Positions 7,730-17,894 of a DNA stretch of 64,000 bases are shown here, one piece after another. The stretch spans positions 744,001-808,000 of the forward strand of contig NZ_MZMU01000003.1 of the NCBI RefSeq assembly GCF_004123835.1, read 5' to 3'. Below the pieces are notes generated by a model. That model saw only the letters and a program-made list of their open reading frames with translations. It made no database searches and was not told the origin of the DNA. Source of the DNA: Rhizobium leguminosarum. GTDB lineage: Bacteria > Pseudomonadota > Alphaproteobacteria > Rhizobiales > Rhizobiaceae. Numbering within the stretch: the first letter of the stretch is position 1; every line of letters begins with the position of its first letter. Both the position numbers and the translations under genes were made by a program.

Positions 7730-9070
7730 TCAGCCGGTGACGAAGTCGAAGAGCAGCTTGACGTTCAGCCCGGCGATCACGATCGCGATCAGATAGGCAA
7801 TGCCGCTCAGCCAGCGCGGCGCCACGAGTTCTCCCATCTTGGCCTTGTTGGCGGTAAACATCACCAGCGGGAAGACGGCGAAGGAAAGCTGCAGGCTGAG
7901 CACCACCTGGGTCAGGATCAAAAGCTCCGCCGTGCCCTGGTCACCATACCAGATGGTGACGATCGCCGCCGGCACGATGGCGATGGCGCGGGTAATCAGG
8001 CGGCGCACCCACGGCTTCAGCCGGATCTTGAGGAAGCCTTCCATGACGATCTGGCCGGCAAGCGTCGCCGTCACCGTCGAGTTGAGACCGCAGCAGAGAA
8101 GCGCGATGCCGAATAGCGTCGGTGCGATGGCGAGGCCGAGCAGAGGCGACAGCAGCGAATAGGCATCGCCGAGTTCGACGACGTCGGTCTTGCCGTGCGC
8201 ATTGAAGGCGGCGGCAGCCAGGATCAGGATCGAGGCGTTGATCAGAAGCGCGAAACAGAGCGCCACCGTCGAGTCGATCGTCGCAAAGGTCAGCGCCTCC
8301 CTCTTTTCGGGAACGGTGTGGCCATAGGCCCGCGTCTGCACGATACCGGAGTGGAGGTAGAGATTATGCGGCATGACGGTCGCGCCGAGAATGCCGAGCG
8401 CCAGATAGAGCATCTCGGGATTGGTGACGATCTCGGTCGTCGGGAAGAAGCCGGTGAGGACGGCGCCCCATTCCGGGTCGGCCAGCAGGATCTGCACGCC
8501 GAAGCAGATTGCGATGACGCCGAGCAGCGCGATGATGAAGGCTTCCACCCAGCGGAAGCCGAGCTTCTGCAAGAAGAGGATCACGAAGACGTCGAGCGCG
8601 GTGATCAGCACGCCGAGTTCGAGCGGGATGCCCATTAAGAGGTTGAGGCCGATCGCCGTGCCGATCACCTCGGCGATATCGGTGGCGATGATGGCGATTT
8701 CCGCAAAGGCCCAGAGCGGCAAGGAGACGTATTTCGGAAAAGCGTCGCGGCAGGCCTGCGCGAGATCGCGGCCGGAGGCGATCGCCAGGCGCGCGCAGAG
8801 CGATTGCAGCACGATCGCCATCAGGTTGGAAAGCAGCGCGACGGTGAGCAGCGCATAGCCGAATTTCGAGCCGCCGGCGAGCGAGGTCGCCCAGTTGCCG
8901 GGGTCCATGTAGCCGACGGCGACCATGTAGCCCGGCCCGGCAAAGGCTGCCGCCCTTCGCCACACCGAGCTGTGACGCCCGGTTCCGACGGTGCGGTAGA
9001 CATCCGACAGCGATGCTTCTCCGCGTTCGTGGCGCCAGCCGCCCTTTGTATTCGGATTGAGCACGTCCAT
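7730..9070 (-). CDS. mntH: Nramp-family manganese/divalent metal transporter
   Basis: A 446-residue inner-membrane transporter with about 11 hydrophobic segments. The Nramp metal-binding motifs are present: DPGN in [16 protein letters not shown] (helix 1) and MPHN in [14 protein letters not shown] (helix 6). It imports Mn2+ (and possibly Fe2+) with protons. I chose the ATG at 9070, which gives the family's normal length; an ATG at 9097 is also possible. A candidate Fur/Mur-type operator lies at 9119-9137, just upstream. In rhizobia Mn import is under Mur control, which fits. The S49 peptidase gene is divergent. Confidence 0.94.
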   Translation of the reverse strand: MDVLNPNTKGGWRHERGEASLSDVYRTVGTGRHSSVWRRAAAFAGPGYMVAVGYMDPGNWATSLAGGSKFGYALLTVALLSNLMAIVLQSLCARLAIASGRDLAQACRDAFPKYVSLPLWAFAEIAIIATDIAEVIGTAIGLNLLMGIPLELGVLITALDVFVILFLQKLGFRWVEAFIIALLGVIAICFGVQILLADPEWGAVLTGFFPTTEIVTNPEMLYLALGILGATVMPHNLYLHSGIVQTRAYGHTVPEKREALTFATIDSTVALCFALLINASILILAAAAFNAHGKTDVVELGDAYSLLSPLLGLAIAPTLFGIALLCCGLNSTVTATLAGQIVMEGFLKIRLKPWVRRLITRAIAIVPAAIVTIWYGDQGTAELLILTQVVLSLQLSFAVFPLVMFTANKAKMGELVAPRWLSGIAYLIAIVIAGLNVKLLFDFVTG

Positions 9071-9118
9071 GCGATTTCTACCTGTTTTATCGTGCATCGC
9101 ACTATGACGAGTTAGAAT

Positions 9119-9137
9119 GATAATGCAAGTCATTCGC
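9119..9137. promoter_or_regulatory. Candidate Fur/Mur-type operator upstream of mntH
   Basis: GATAATGCAAGTCATTCGC has the AATG-N5-CATT core of an inverted repeat and begins like a Fur box (GATAATG). It lies 49 bases upstream of the chosen mntH ATG. Only about half of the 19 positions are palindromic, so this is a suggestion based on position and gene function. Confidence 0.4.
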
Positions 9138-9241
9138 AACAACAAATTCAAACCCAATGTTTTCAGGAACGCAGCCATTGCGTTTGTCGTTCCAGCGCAT
9201 ACATGGGTGACGATCGTGCGACCTGAAGCGAAGGATGGGAA

Positions 9242-10102
9242 ATGGCCGGATTCTTGAGAAAACTGCTGCCGAAACGGTTCCGCAAGGACGGCATCACCAT
9301 TCCGGTCGTTCGCCTGCAGGGGGCGATCATCAGCGGCGGTGGCCAGTTCCGGCCGACCCTCAACCTCGCCAATGTCTCGCCGGTTCTGGAAAAGGCCTTC
9401 GCCATGAAGGACGCACCGGCGGTCGCCATCTCCATCAATTCGCCGGGCGGCTCGCCCGTCCAATCGCGCCTGATCTTCACTCGCATTCGCGAGCTCGCCC
9501 GCGAGAAGCAGAAGAAGGTTCTGGTCTTCGTCGAGGATGTCGCCGCCTCGGGCGGTTACATGATCGCGCTTGCCGGCGACGAGATCATCGCCGACGCCAC
9601 CTCCATCGTCGGCTCGATCGGCGTCGTCTCCGGCGGTTTCGGCTTCCCCGAGCTCTTAAAGAAGATCGGCGTCGAGCGCCGCGTCTATACGGCGGGCGAA
9701 AACAAGGTGATCCTCGATCCCTTCCAGCCGGAAAAGGAAAAGGATATCGAGTACCTGAAAAGCCTGCAGCTCGAAATCCATCAGGTCTTCATATCCATGG
9801 TGCGCGAGCGTCGCGCCGGCAAGCTGAGGGACGATGCGGCGGTGTTTTCCGGCCTGTTCTGGAGCGGCACGCGCGGTCTGGAGCTCGGCCTGATCGACGG
9901 CCTCGGCGACATGCGCCAGGAATTGAAGCGGCGCTACGGCCAGAAGACCAAGCTGGAGCTCGTCACCGCCGGCCGCGGCCTGTTCGGCCGCCGGATTCCC
10001 GGTGTATCGCCGGTCTCGCTCGAAGGTGCCGCATCCGGTCTCGCGACGGGACTTGTCGAAGCGGCGGAAGAGAGAGCATTGTGGAGCCGGTTCGGGCTTT
10101 GA
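9242..10102 (+). CDS. S49-family (SppA-like) serine peptidase
   Basis: A 286-residue peptidase resembling half-size signal peptide peptidase SppA / SohB. The nucleophile Ser103 lies in [13 protein letters not shown], and Lys155 in [13 protein letters not shown] is placed where the catalytic lysine of S49 enzymes lies. SINSPGGSP supplies the oxyanion loop. Unlike E. coli SppA it has no strong N-terminal membrane helix, so it may be cytoplasmic or peripheral. The role would be breakdown of residual signal peptides or membrane-derived fragments. It is followed 18 bases later by a small membrane protein gene that could be cotranscribed. Confidence 0.9.
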   Translation: MAGFLRKLLPKRFRKDGITIPVVRLQGAIISGGGQFRPTLNLANVSPVLEKAFAMKDAPAVAISINSPGGSPVQSRLIFTRIRELAREKQKKVLVFVEDVAASGGYMIALAGDEIIADATSIVGSIGVVSGGFGFPELLKKIGVERRVYTAGENKVILDPFQPEKEKDIEYLKSLQLEIHQVFISMVRERRAGKLRDDAAVFSGLFWSGTRGLELGLIDGLGDMRQELKRRYGQKTKLELVTAGRGLFGRRIPGVSPVSLEGAASGLATGLVEAAEERALWSRFGL

Positions 10103-10120
10103 GAGGAGCAAGAGAGGGGC

Positions 10121-10312
10121 ATGGCACAGCTTATTACGATCCTGGTCCTGGTTTTCTCAGCCTGGTGGCTGTACCGCCGCTTCGTCTCCGATGCCCGCAA
10201 GCTCGCCGAAAAGTCGCGCCGCGCTGAAAAGGAGCGCCAGACCGGCGCAATCGGCACGCTGGTCAAGGACCCGGCGACGGGAGAATACCGGCTGAAGCGC
10301 GATGGAGAATAA
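10121..10312 (+). CDS. Small single-pass membrane protein of unknown function
   Basis: A 63-residue protein with one N-terminal hydrophobic helix (AQLITILVLVFSAWWLYRRF) followed by a highly charged tail (AEKSRRAEKERQ) and a C-terminal segment LVKDPATGEYRLKRDGE. GAGGAGCAAGAGAGGGGC before the ATG gives a reasonable ribosome site. It lies 18 bases after the S49 peptidase gene. No characterised family recognised; such proteins are common alphaproteobacterial membrane accessory peptides. Confidence 0.65.
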   Translation: MAQLITILVLVFSAWWLYRRFVSDARKLAEKSRRAEKERQTGAIGTLVKDPATGEYRLKRDGE

Positions 10313-10369
10313 AATTAAGAGCACAAATTAAAGGGCGTCGCCACTGCTCTGCCCCATCCGGCATCCTAG

Positions 10370-10509
10370 ACCCCTCCCCAACCCCTCCCCACAAGGGGGA
10401 GGGGCTTAACTTGCCGCACCCGCTTTCCAGATCTTCGACGTTTCGGGAGGAGCGAGGCGGGTACTCCGGGTTAGTCCCTCCCCCTTGTGGGGAGGGGTTG
10501 GGGAGGGGT
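10370..10509. repeat. Large perfect inverted repeat (34-bp arms)
   Basis: Arms at 10370-10403 and 10476-10509 are exact reverse complements, built from CCCCTCCCC and ACAAGGGGGAGGG blocks; each arm also contains a smaller internal hairpin around CCCCACAAGGGG. The spacer is 72 bases and has no open frame. This fills most of the 290-base gap between the small membrane protein and glyQ. It resembles a short non-autonomous mobile or mosaic element; no other copy with the same arms is visible in the window. Confidence 0.9.
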
Positions 10510-10602
10510 TTTAGATCTCTCCGCCACCGCAAAAGTCTTGACCCCCGCCGCCCTCCATGGCACCTGTCGCGCCGATAAATCCCACGCAATCGGTGCCGTT
10601 CG

Positions 10603-11559
10603 ATGTCAGCTATCCCCGACCATATGAACCCGAAGCGCTCCTTCCAGGCGCTGATCCTGACCCTGCATAACTACTGGGCGGACAAGGGTTGCGCGGTGCT
10701 GCAGCCCTACGACATGGAAGTCGGCGCCGGCACCTTTCATCCGGCCACCACGCTGCGCGCCCTCGGCCCCAAGCCGTGGAAGGCGGCTTACGTCCAGCCG
10801 TCGCGGCGCCCGTCCGACGGCCGCTATGGCGAGAACCCGAACCGCCTGCAGCATTATTACCAGTACCAGGTCATCCTGAAGCCGAACCCGCCGAACCTGC
10901 AGGAGCTTTATCTCGGCTCGCTGGCGGCGATTGGTCTCGATCCGCTGCTGCATGATATCCGTTTCGTCGAGGACGACTGGGAAAGCCCGACGCTGGGCGC
11001 CTGGGGCCTCGGCTGGGAGTGCTGGTGCGACGGCATGGAAGTCTCGCAGTTCACCTATTTCCAGCAGGTCTGCGGCATCGAATGCTCGCCCGTCGCCGGC
11101 GAACTGACCTATGGTCTCGAACGCCTCGCCATGTATGTCCAGGGCGTCGACAATGTCTACGACCTGAACTTCAACGGCCGCGACGGCGACGAGAAGATCA
11201 GCTATGGCGACGTCTTCCTGCAGGCCGAGCAGGAATATTCGCGCCATAATTTCGAATTCGCCAATACCGAGATGCTGCATCGCCATTTCGTGGATGCCGA
11301 GAAGGAATGCCGGGCGCTGCTCGATGCCGGCGCCCCCGGCGACAACGCCAACCAGCGCCTGCACAAATGCGTCTTTCCGGCCTATGACCAGTGCATCAAG
11401 GCAAGCCATGTCTTCAACCTGCTCGATGCCCGCGGCGTCATCTCGGTCACCGAGCGCCAGAGCTACATCCTGCGCGTGCGCACGCTTGCCAAGGCCTGCG
11501 GCGAAGCCTTCCTGCTGACCGACGCCGGCGGCGTCAACCTCTCCAAAGAGGCGGCGTAA
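10603..11559 (+). CDS. glyQ: Glycyl-tRNA synthetase alpha subunit
   Basis: A 318-residue class II aminoacyl-tRNA synthetase subunit. Recognisable segments are [39 protein letters not shown], and [20 protein letters not shown], all canonical GlyQ. It forms the alpha2beta2 enzyme with GlyS, which here is 9 kb away on the opposite strand (20700-22814). The start may be either 10603 or the internal ATG at 10624 (MNPKRSF); the first is kept because it lies in a continuous frame, but no strong ribosome site distinguishes them. Confidence 0.97.
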   Translation: MSAIPDHMNPKRSFQALILTLHNYWADKGCAVLQPYDMEVGAGTFHPATTLRALGPKPWKAAYVQPSRRPSDGRYGENPNRLQHYYQYQVILKPNPPNLQELYLGSLAAIGLDPLLHDIRFVEDDWESPTLGAWGLGWECWCDGMEVSQFTYFQQVCGIECSPVAGELTYGLERLAMYVQGVDNVYDLNFNGRDGDEKISYGDVFLQAEQEYSRHNFEFANTEMLHRHFVDAEKECRALLDAGAPGDNANQRLHKCVFPAYDQCIKASHVFNLLDARGVISVTERQSYILRVRTLAKACGEAFLLTDAGGVNLSKEAA

Positions 11560-11699
11560 CGCAACAGCTCGCCAGCCGTATCGTCCATAAAAACGGCTGG
11601 TCGGGCACCCCGAATCCTCGGGAATATCCGGCGTTTGACGGCAGCCGGCAAAACCGCTTAGTGTCCGCCCGGACATTACTTCGCTGCGGGGGATTCGCG

Positions 11700-12251
11700 A
11701 TGTATATTGCGCTTGGCGTCATCGTTCTGGTCGCTCTCTATCTCATCTTCGTCTACAACGGCCTGGTTCGCGCGCGGCAGATGGCGGAAGAAGCCTGGTC
11801 GGGCATCGACGTCCAGCTCAAGCGCCGCGCCGACCTGATCCCGAACCTGATCGAGACGGTCAAGGGCTATGCCGCCCATGAAAAGTCGACGCTTGAAGAG
11901 GTGGTTGAGCTCCGCAACAAGGCGCAGGCCGTGCCATCAGGCGATGTCGCCGGCAGGGCGCAGGTGGAAGGGCTGCTTGGCCAGGCGCTCGGCCGGGTCA
12001 TCGCGCTCGCCGAGGCCTATCCGGATCTCAAGGCCAACCAGAACTTTGCCGAGCTGCAGGCCTCGCTGGAGACCATGGAAGGCGAATTGCAGATGGCGCG
12101 GCGTTATTACAATGGTGCGGCCCGCGACCTGAACGTCAAGGTCGAAAGCTTCCCGTCCAATCTCGTCGCCGGCCAGTTCGGTTTTTCCAAGCGGGAATAT
12201 TTCGAAATCACCAACGAGGCCGACCGCGCCGTCCCCACCGTGAAATTCTGA
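11700..12251 (+). CDS. LemA family protein
   Basis: A 183-residue protein: an N-terminal membrane helix (YIALGVIVLVALYLIFVYNG), then the LemA domain with NGLVRARQMAEEAWSGIDVQ, LKRRADLIPNLIETVKGYA and ASLETMEGELQMARRYYNGA, and the conserved C-terminal FPSNLVAGQFGF. LemA proteins have an exposed N-terminus and a large cytoplasmic helical bundle; function is uncertain. LemA commonly sits with DUF2207 proteins, and the DUF2207 gene is two genes downstream, separated here by aroA. The ATG at 11700 was chosen to begin the membrane helix; the frame stays open upstream but codes nothing family-like. Confidence 0.92.
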   Translation: MYIALGVIVLVALYLIFVYNGLVRARQMAEEAWSGIDVQLKRRADLIPNLIETVKGYAAHEKSTLEEVVELRNKAQAVPSGDVAGRAQVEGLLGQALGRVIALAEAYPDLKANQNFAELQASLETMEGELQMARRYYNGAARDLNVKVESFPSNLVAGQFGFSKREYFEITNEADRAVPTVKF

Positions 12252-12342
12252 CGATCCGGCATTTTGCCTTTGCCAGAAAGCGATTAAGAGCAAGGGCAGA
12301 TCGCGGCGCGCTTTAGGGTCGCCCTATGGACGGAAGAACAGC

Positions 12343-13605
12343 ATGACACGCACAGCCAAACTCACCATCATCCCGCCGGGCAGGCCGCTTTCGGGCCGCG
12401 CCATGCCGCCGGGCTCCAAGTCGATCACCAATCGCGCGCTGCTGCTCGCCGGCCTTGCGAAGGGTACCAGCCGGCTGACCGGGGCGCTGAAGAGCGACGA
12501 TACGCGTTATATGGCCGAAGCGCTGCGCGCCATGGGTGTTGCGATCGACGAGCCTGACGACACCAGCTTCGTCGTTACCGGCACCGGCAGGCTGCTGCCG
12601 CCGAAAGCGCCGCTCTTCCTCGGCAATGCCGGCACGGCGACACGCTTCCTGACGGCGGCCGCGGCTCTGGTCGACGGCACCGTCATCGTCGATGGCGACG
12701 AACATATGCGCAAGCGCCCGATCGGGCCGCTGGTCGAAGCGATGCGCACGCTCGGCATCGACGTCACCGCCGAGACCGGCTGCCCGCCGGTCACCGTCAG
12801 GGGCACCGGCCGCTTCCAGGCCGACCGCATCCGCATTGATGGCGGTCTGTCCAGCCAGTATGTTTCGGCGTTGCTGATGATGGCGGCCGGCGGCGACCGG
12901 CCGGTCGACATCGAACTCGTCGGCGAGGATATCGGCGCGCTCGGCTATATCGATCTGACCACGGCGGCGATGAAGGCTTTCGGCGCCAAGGTTGAAAAGA
13001 CCAGCCCGGTCACCTGGCGCGTCGAGCCGACCGGCTACCGCGCTGCCGACTTCATCGTCGAACCCGATGCTTCGGCCGCGACCTATCTCTGGGCCGCCGA
13101 AGTGCTCACCGGCGGCGCGATCGATCTCGGTGTTCCCTCCGACGCCTTTTCGCAGCCGGATGCGCGCGCCTACGATATGATCGCCCGTTATCCGCATCTG
13201 CCGGCGGAGATCGACGGCTCGCAGATGCAGGATGCCGTTCCGACCCTTGCCGTGCTTTCCGCCTTCAACGAGACGCCGGTTCGCTTCGTCGGCATCGCCA
13301 ACCTGCGGGTCAAGGAATGCGACCGCATCCGGGCGCTCTCGACCGGACTCAACCGCATTGTTTCAGGCCTTGCCCGCGAAGAGGGCGATGATCTGATCGT
13401 GCAGTCGGATCCCGCACTTGTGGGCCAGCATCTGCCGGCGGAGATCGACAGCTTCGCCGATCACCGCATCGCCATGAGTTTCGCGCTCGCCGGGCTGAAG
13501 ATCGACGGCATCACCATTCTCGATCCCGATTGCGTCGGCAAGACCTTCCCCGCCTACTGGCGGACGCTGGCAGCACTTGGCGTGACCTATCAGGACAAAG
13601 ATTGA
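12343..13605 (+). CDS. aroA: EPSP synthase (3-phosphoshikimate 1-carboxyvinyltransferase), class I-like
   Basis: A 420-residue EPSP synthase: shikimate-3-phosphate + PEP to EPSP. Active-site segments are intact: [11 protein letters not shown] (Lys26), [53 protein letters not shown] (catalytic Lys/Glu), [12 protein letters not shown] and VGKTFPAYW. The loop that in E. coli reads NAGTAMRP is NAGTATRF here, so Phe102 replaces the proline that shapes the glyphosate-contact loop and Thr100 replaces Met. Rhizobiaceae usually carry a CP4-like class II AroA elsewhere, so this may be a second, divergent paralogue. It sits between lemA and DUF2207 (37 bases before the latter). Confidence 0.93.
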   Translation: MTRTAKLTIIPPGRPLSGRAMPPGSKSITNRALLLAGLAKGTSRLTGALKSDDTRYMAEALRAMGVAIDEPDDTSFVVTGTGRLLPPKAPLFLGNAGTATRFLTAAAALVDGTVIVDGDEHMRKRPIGPLVEAMRTLGIDVTAETGCPPVTVRGTGRFQADRIRIDGGLSSQYVSALLMMAAGGDRPVDIELVGEDIGALGYIDLTTAAMKAFGAKVEKTSPVTWRVEPTGYRAADFIVEPDASAATYLWAAEVLTGGAIDLGVPSDAFSQPDARAYDMIARYPHLPAEIDGSQMQDAVPTLAVLSAFNETPVRFVGIANLRVKECDRIRALSTGLNRIVSGLAREEGDDLIVQSDPALVGQHLPAEIDSFADHRIAMSFALAGLKIDGITILDPDCVGKTFPAYWRTLAALGVTYQDKD

Positions 13606-13643
13606 CGAAACACGCAGCCGAGGCTGCCGGCGGGGAGACAGGG

Positions 13644-15578
13644 ATGGGGCGTCGGTTTTTCGGATTTTGCTTTGCACTGCTCTTGATGCTCGCCGCACCG
13701 GCGGTCTTTGCCGCCGAGGTGATCGACAGTTTCGCCTCCGATATCGCGCTCGACAAGAGCGGCGCGATGTCGGTGACGGAGACGATCACCGTCAATGCCG
13801 AGGGCAATCAGATCAACCACGGCATCTTCCGTGACTTCCCGCTTTATTTCACCGATGCCGCCGGCCGTCGCCGCAGCGTCGATTTCGATATGGTCTCGGT
13901 CCAGCGCGATGGCGAGGATGAGCCCTGGCACACCGAATCGATATCGGGCGGCATCCGCATCTATGCCGGTTCTGCCGATGTGACGGTGACGCCGGGCCGT
14001 CATCGATATGTCTTCACCTACAGGACCAACCGCCAGATCCGCTATTTCGACGATCATGACGAACTCTATTGGAACGTCACCGGCAATGGGTGGATCTTTC
14101 CGATCCGCTCAGCCACGGCAACGGTGACGCTGCCGCCTGACGTCGGCGCGACGGAGACGACCTTCTTCACCGGCCCCGAGGGCGCGACGGGAAGGAATGC
14201 CCGCGTCAGCGAGACCGGCGCCGGCCTGGTTTTTTCCACCACCGCGCCGCTCGATGCTCGTGAGGGCCTGACTTTCGCGATCAAGATGCCGAAGGGTTCG
14301 ATCGATCCGCCGAGCGCGGATATGGAAAGCACTTGGTGGCTGAAGGACAACCGCAATTATTTTATCGGCTTCGGCGGCCTTATCCTCGTTTTGGCTTATT
14401 ACACCCGATCCTGGTTGAAGGTCGGCCGCGATCCTGCGCGCGGCGTCATCGTGCCGGGCTGGGACGCGCCGGATGGTATTTCGCCGGCGCTGGTCAACTA
14501 CATCGACAATAAGGGTTTCTCCGGTGAGGGCTGGACGGCGCTGTCCGCCACCGCGCTCAATCTTGCCGTCCGCGGTTACGTCAAGCTCGAAGACCTGAAG
14601 AATTCGATCGTCATCCAAGGCACCGGCAAGCCGCTCGGCAAGGAGAAATTCCAGGCCGGCGAGATCGAACTGTTGAAGGTTGCCGGCGGCGCCGGCTCGA
14701 CGCTGACGATCGACAAGGCCAATGGCGAGCGGGTGAAGTCCGTCGGCCAGGCCTTCCGCTCGGCGATCGAGAAGGAGCATCGCGGCAAATATTACAATTC
14801 CAACCTGGCCTATACCGCAGGCGGCATCGCGCTCAGCGCAGCCGCCCTGGTGATCCTGTTCGTTTTCGGTTCGCTGGAGCCCGACACCATCGCGGTGATG
14901 CTGATCCCGATCGTCATCTCGGTCTTTGTTGCGGTGTTCGTCGCCGGCCTCGTCAAGTCGCTGCATCGCGGCAAGTCGCTGTTCGGAAAGATCATCGCCA
15001 TCATCTCCGCCGCGATCGGCGTCTTCGTCGGCATCAGCATCCTGGCAACCATGGGGCTGGCGCTTGCCTCCTCGCTGGTGGAGCTGCACGAAACGCCGAT
15101 GCTCTTTGCCGTCGGCGGCATCGTGCTCTTGAATATCCTCTATTTCTTCATTATGGGTGCGCCGACCCCGCTCGGCGCCAAGATGATGGATGGCATAGAC
15201 GGCTTGCGGCAATATCTGACGCTTGCCGAGAAAGACCGGATGAACACGGCTGGCGCCCCGGAAATGTCGCCGCGGCATTTCGAGACGCTGCTGCCCTATG
15301 CGGTGGCGCTCGGCGTCGAAAAACCCTGGTCGCGCACCTTCGAAACCTGGCTTGCGGCAGCTGCCGCCGGCGCGGCGGCTGCCTATGCGCCCGCCTGGTA
15401 TGCCGGCAACTTCAACAGTGGCAGCTTCTCCGATCGCATCGGCGGCTTTTCCTCTTCGATGGCCTCGACCATAGCGTCGACGATACCCGCGCCGCCGCCG
15501 TCGAGCTCATCCTCCGGTTTTTCCGGCGGCGGCTCCTCCGGTGGCGGTGGCGGAGGCGGTGGAGGCGGGGGCTGGTAA
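13644..15578 (+). CDS. DUF2207 domain membrane protein with glycine-rich C-terminus
   Basis: A 644-residue protein. The ATG at 13644 begins a signal peptide ([21 protein letters not shown]). The extracytoplasmic DUF2207 domain follows ([30 protein letters not shown]), then transmembrane segments at about residues 235-255 and 390-520 (for example [24 protein letters not shown]). It ends in a run of glycines, [16 protein letters not shown]2207/YciQ-like proteins are commonly paired with LemA, as here with aroA interposed. The Gly-rich tail is typical of the family. Function unknown, probably envelope-related. Confidence 0.9.
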   Translation: MGRRFFGFCFALLLMLAAPAVFAAEVIDSFASDIALDKSGAMSVTETITVNAEGNQINHGIFRDFPLYFTDAAGRRRSVDFDMVSVQRDGEDEPWHTESISGGIRIYAGSADVTVTPGRHRYVFTYRTNRQIRYFDDHDELYWNVTGNGWIFPIRSATATVTLPPDVGATETTFFTGPEGATGRNARVSETGAGLVFSTTAPLDAREGLTFAIKMPKGSIDPPSADMESTWWLKDNRNYFIGFGGLILVLAYYTRSWLKVGRDPARGVIVPGWDAPDGISPALVNYIDNKGFSGEGWTALSATALNLAVRGYVKLEDLKNSIVIQGTGKPLGKEKFQAGEIELLKVAGGAGSTLTIDKANGERVKSVGQAFRSAIEKEHRGKYYNSNLAYTAGGIALSAAALVILFVFGSLEPDTIAVMLIPIVISVFVAVFVAGLVKSLHRGKSLFGKIIAIISAAIGVFVGISILATMGLALASSLVELHETPMLFAVGGIVLLNILYFFIMGAPTPLGAKMMDGIDGLRQYLTLAEKDRMNTAGAPEMSPRHFETLLPYAVALGVEKPWSRTFETWLAAAAAGAAAAYAPAWYAGNFNSGSFSDRIGGFSSSMASTIASTIPAPPPSSSSSGFSGGGSSGGGGGGGGGGGW

Positions 15579-15643
15579 GCTTTCCCGCTTGACCTTTCGG
15601 CCCCTGGCCCTTAACCGCCAGACAGAAAAGGAAAGGGTGGCGC

Positions 15644-16921
15644 ATGAAGGTTCTGTTGATCGGATCGGGCGGACGCGAGCATGCGCTCGCCTGGAAGCTG
15701 GCGCAATCGCCGTTGATGAGCGAATTCTACGCCGCACCCGGCAATCCCGGCATTGCCGAACACGCCATCCTCGTGCCCTTGAATATCGAGGATCACGAAG
15801 CGGTCGCGGCCTTCTGCAAGGACAAGGCGATCGATTTCGTCGTCGTCGGCCCGGAGGCGCCGCTGGTTGCCGGACTTGCCGACCGGCTGCGCGCCGATGG
15901 CCTGGCGGTCTTCGGTCCTTCCGCTGCCGCAGCCCAACTCGAGGGTTCCAAAGGCTTCACCAAGGATATCTGCGCCCGCTACGATATTCCGACCGGCGCC
16001 TACCAGCGCTTCAACAATGGACCGAAGGCGAAAGCCTATATCCGCGCCGAGGGCGCGCCGATCGTCGTCAAGGCCGATGGCCTTGCCGCCGGCAAGGGGG
16101 TGACGGTTGCGATGACGCTGGATGAAGCGCTGGCAGCTGTCGACGACTGCTTCGAGGGCGCCTTTGGCGCTGCCGGCGCCGAGGTCGTCGTCGAAGCCTA
16201 TCTCGACGGCGAGGAGGCGAGCTTCTTCTGCCTCTGCGATGGCAAACATGCGCTGCCGCTTGCAACCGCCCAAGACCACAAGCGGGTGGGCGAGGGCGAC
16301 ACCGGCGTCAATACCGGCGGCATGGGCGCCTATTCGCCGGCGCCTGTGATGACTGCCGAAATGGTCGAGCGGACGATGAAGGAGATTATCGAACCGACGA
16401 TCCGCGGCATGGCCGAGAGCGGTCATCCCTTCTCCGGCGTCTTTTTCGCCGGGCTGATGATCACCCGGAAGGGACCGGAACTGATCGAATACAATGTCCG
16501 CTTCGGCGACCCCGAATGCCAGGTGCTGATGATGCGGTTGAAGAGCGATCTCCTGCCGCTGCTGCTCGCCACCGCCAACGGCACGCTCGATCAGGTCAAC
16601 GCCGAATGGAGCGACGATCCGGCACTGACGGTGGTCATGGCCTCGAAGGGTTATCCCGGCGCCTACGAGAAGAATACGCCGATCCTCTCCCTGCCGGATG
16701 CAGGCGAGGGCGAGAAGGTGTTTCATGCCGGCACGGGTCTGAAGGACGGTGCATTGGTTGCGACCGGCGGCCGTGTGCTGAATGTTACCGCGTCAGGCGG
16801 CACGGTCGCCGAGGCCAAGGACCGCGCCTACGCGCTGCTTGACAGGGTGAGATGGGAAAACGGCTTCTGCCGGCGCGACATCGGCTGGCGCGCGATCGAG
16901 CGCGAAACCGGCTCGGCGTGA
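15644..16921 (+). CDS. purD: Phosphoribosylamine-glycine ligase (GARS)
   Basis: A 425-residue ATP-grasp enzyme of purine biosynthesis: 5-phosphoribosylamine + glycine + ATP to GAR. Canonical N-terminus [19 protein letters not shown], the [11 protein letters not shown] segment, ATP-grasp core [15 protein letters not shown], and GVLFAG-like [20 protein letters not shown] with [11 protein letters not shown]. Full length for the family. The preceding ribosome site (GAAAGG) is good. A separate promoter in the 65 bases after DUF2207 is possible. Confidence 0.97.
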   Translation: MKVLLIGSGGREHALAWKLAQSPLMSEFYAAPGNPGIAEHAILVPLNIEDHEAVAAFCKDKAIDFVVVGPEAPLVAGLADRLRADGLAVFGPSAAAAQLEGSKGFTKDICARYDIPTGAYQRFNNGPKAKAYIRAEGAPIVVKADGLAAGKGVTVAMTLDEALAAVDDCFEGAFGAAGAEVVVEAYLDGEEASFFCLCDGKHALPLATAQDHKRVGEGDTGVNTGGMGAYSPAPVMTAEMVERTMKEIIEPTIRGMAESGHPFSGVFFAGLMITRKGPELIEYNVRFGDPECQVLMMRLKSDLLPLLLATANGTLDQVNAEWSDDPALTVVMASKGYPGAYEKNTPILSLPDAGEGEKVFHAGTGLKDGALVATGGRVLNVTASGGTVAEAKDRAYALLDRVRWENGFCRRDIGWRAIERETGSA

Positions 16922-17020
16922 GTATAAACCGGCCCGTTCTTTAAATTTTTACCCTTTCCCCTGACGGGATGGAAACAAAGCTGCGCTAATTTGCTCCGAA
17001 GATGAGACGGAGTAACTTTG

Positions 17021-17482
17021 ATGCGTCAGATTTTCCTCGGTGCGGCAATCCTGCTGATGGCAGGCTCAGCAATGGCGTCCTCGATCGAGCTGGTCGGCAA
17101 GACTGCGCCGTCCGCTGAAGGCAGCATCGTCACCGAAACCTGCGCCCATTGCCCGCCGCTCCAGGCCGAACTGACCAAGAGGGACTATACGGTGCCGGAG
17201 CTGAAGCCCGGCCTCCTCCAGGCGAGTGAAATCCGCGATGTCGGCGGCGAAAAGAAGATCTATCGCACCGAAGGCTGGATGGGCGGCTCGCCCGTCGTCT
17301 TCGTCAGCAAGGCGACCCCGGAAGCCATACTTGCCGCGGCACCTTCCGCCCCGCCTGCCGACGGCATCGACATGAGTGCAACAACGGCAGCCGTCATCGG
17401 CGGCGACGCCAGGCCCGTTGCCGCCGGCATGGCGGAACAACCGGCAGCCCTTAACGTTTCCGAATTCAAGCTGCGTTTTTGA
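17021..17482 (+). CDS. Exported hypothetical protein (HPE1-like domain family)
   Basis: A 153-residue protein with a signal peptide (FLGAAILLMAGSAMA-SSIEL). A central conserved-looking stretch has TCAHCPPLQ, which is a CxxC pair, then YTVPELKPG and KIYRTEGWMGGSPVVFVSKA, and the C-terminus ends NVSEFKLRF. This pattern matches a Rhizobiaceae family annotated from memory as plant virulence effector HPE1-like domain; the name derives from a Liberibacter protein and says little about function here. GGAG lies about 8 bases before the ATG at 17021. A periplasmic redox or protein-interaction role is speculative. Confidence 0.7.
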   Translation: MRQIFLGAAILLMAGSAMASSIELVGKTAPSAEGSIVTETCAHCPPLQAELTKRDYTVPELKPGLLQASEIRDVGGEKKIYRTEGWMGGSPVVFVSKATPEAILAAAPSAPPADGIDMSATTAAVIGGDARPVAAGMAEQPAALNVSEFKLRF

Positions 17483-17581
17483 AGTAATTCCCGTTTTGCA
17501 TCCGGAATTGCTTGACGATAAAATTCCCTGCCCCTGCCTGATCAAGGTTTCGATCGCTTGGGGTTCCACCACGGGTGGACC

Positions 17582-17615
17582 GAATGCACCCTCGATGAGC
17601 AGCGAGGGTGCATTC
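17582..17615. other. Strong 13-bp stem-loop in a 412-base intergenic gap
   Basis: Arms GAATGCACCCTCG (17582-17594) and CGAGGGTGCATTC (17603-17615) are perfectly complementary around an 8-base loop. A smaller hairpin (TCCACC/GGTGGA) lies immediately upstream. No poly-U follows, so it is not a standard intrinsic terminator. The gap 17483-17894, between the HPE1-like gene and a chemoreceptor gene, holds no credible reading frame. A small RNA or RNA-level control element is possible. Confidence 0.5.
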
Positions 17616-17894
17616 ACGTCTTGGAGCATATGCGGGAAATGGCGCGGTGTCCGGACCAGAAAGCGGCCTAAAATCAGGCGGTTTTGCTTTGTAAGCTACC
17701 CCCCGGATTTTTAGGGAATTTGCGTCGCGAACAGTAAAATTAAAGCTTTCTTATAGGGTGGGCATCAATTGTTCCTTACCCGGTCGCAGCATGTTTGTTT
17801 TAGCAGCGGTAGACGCGTCCTCTTTTCGGCGCGCTCGCACAGGCGGTAGAAAACCGCACCGGAATGCAGCCATCCATTCCCGTTGCGAGGCGTC

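Noticed and set aside
15588..15616. CTTGAC as a -35 box for purD
   Set aside because: The -10 partner at 17 bases (TTAACC) is too weak to call a promoter.
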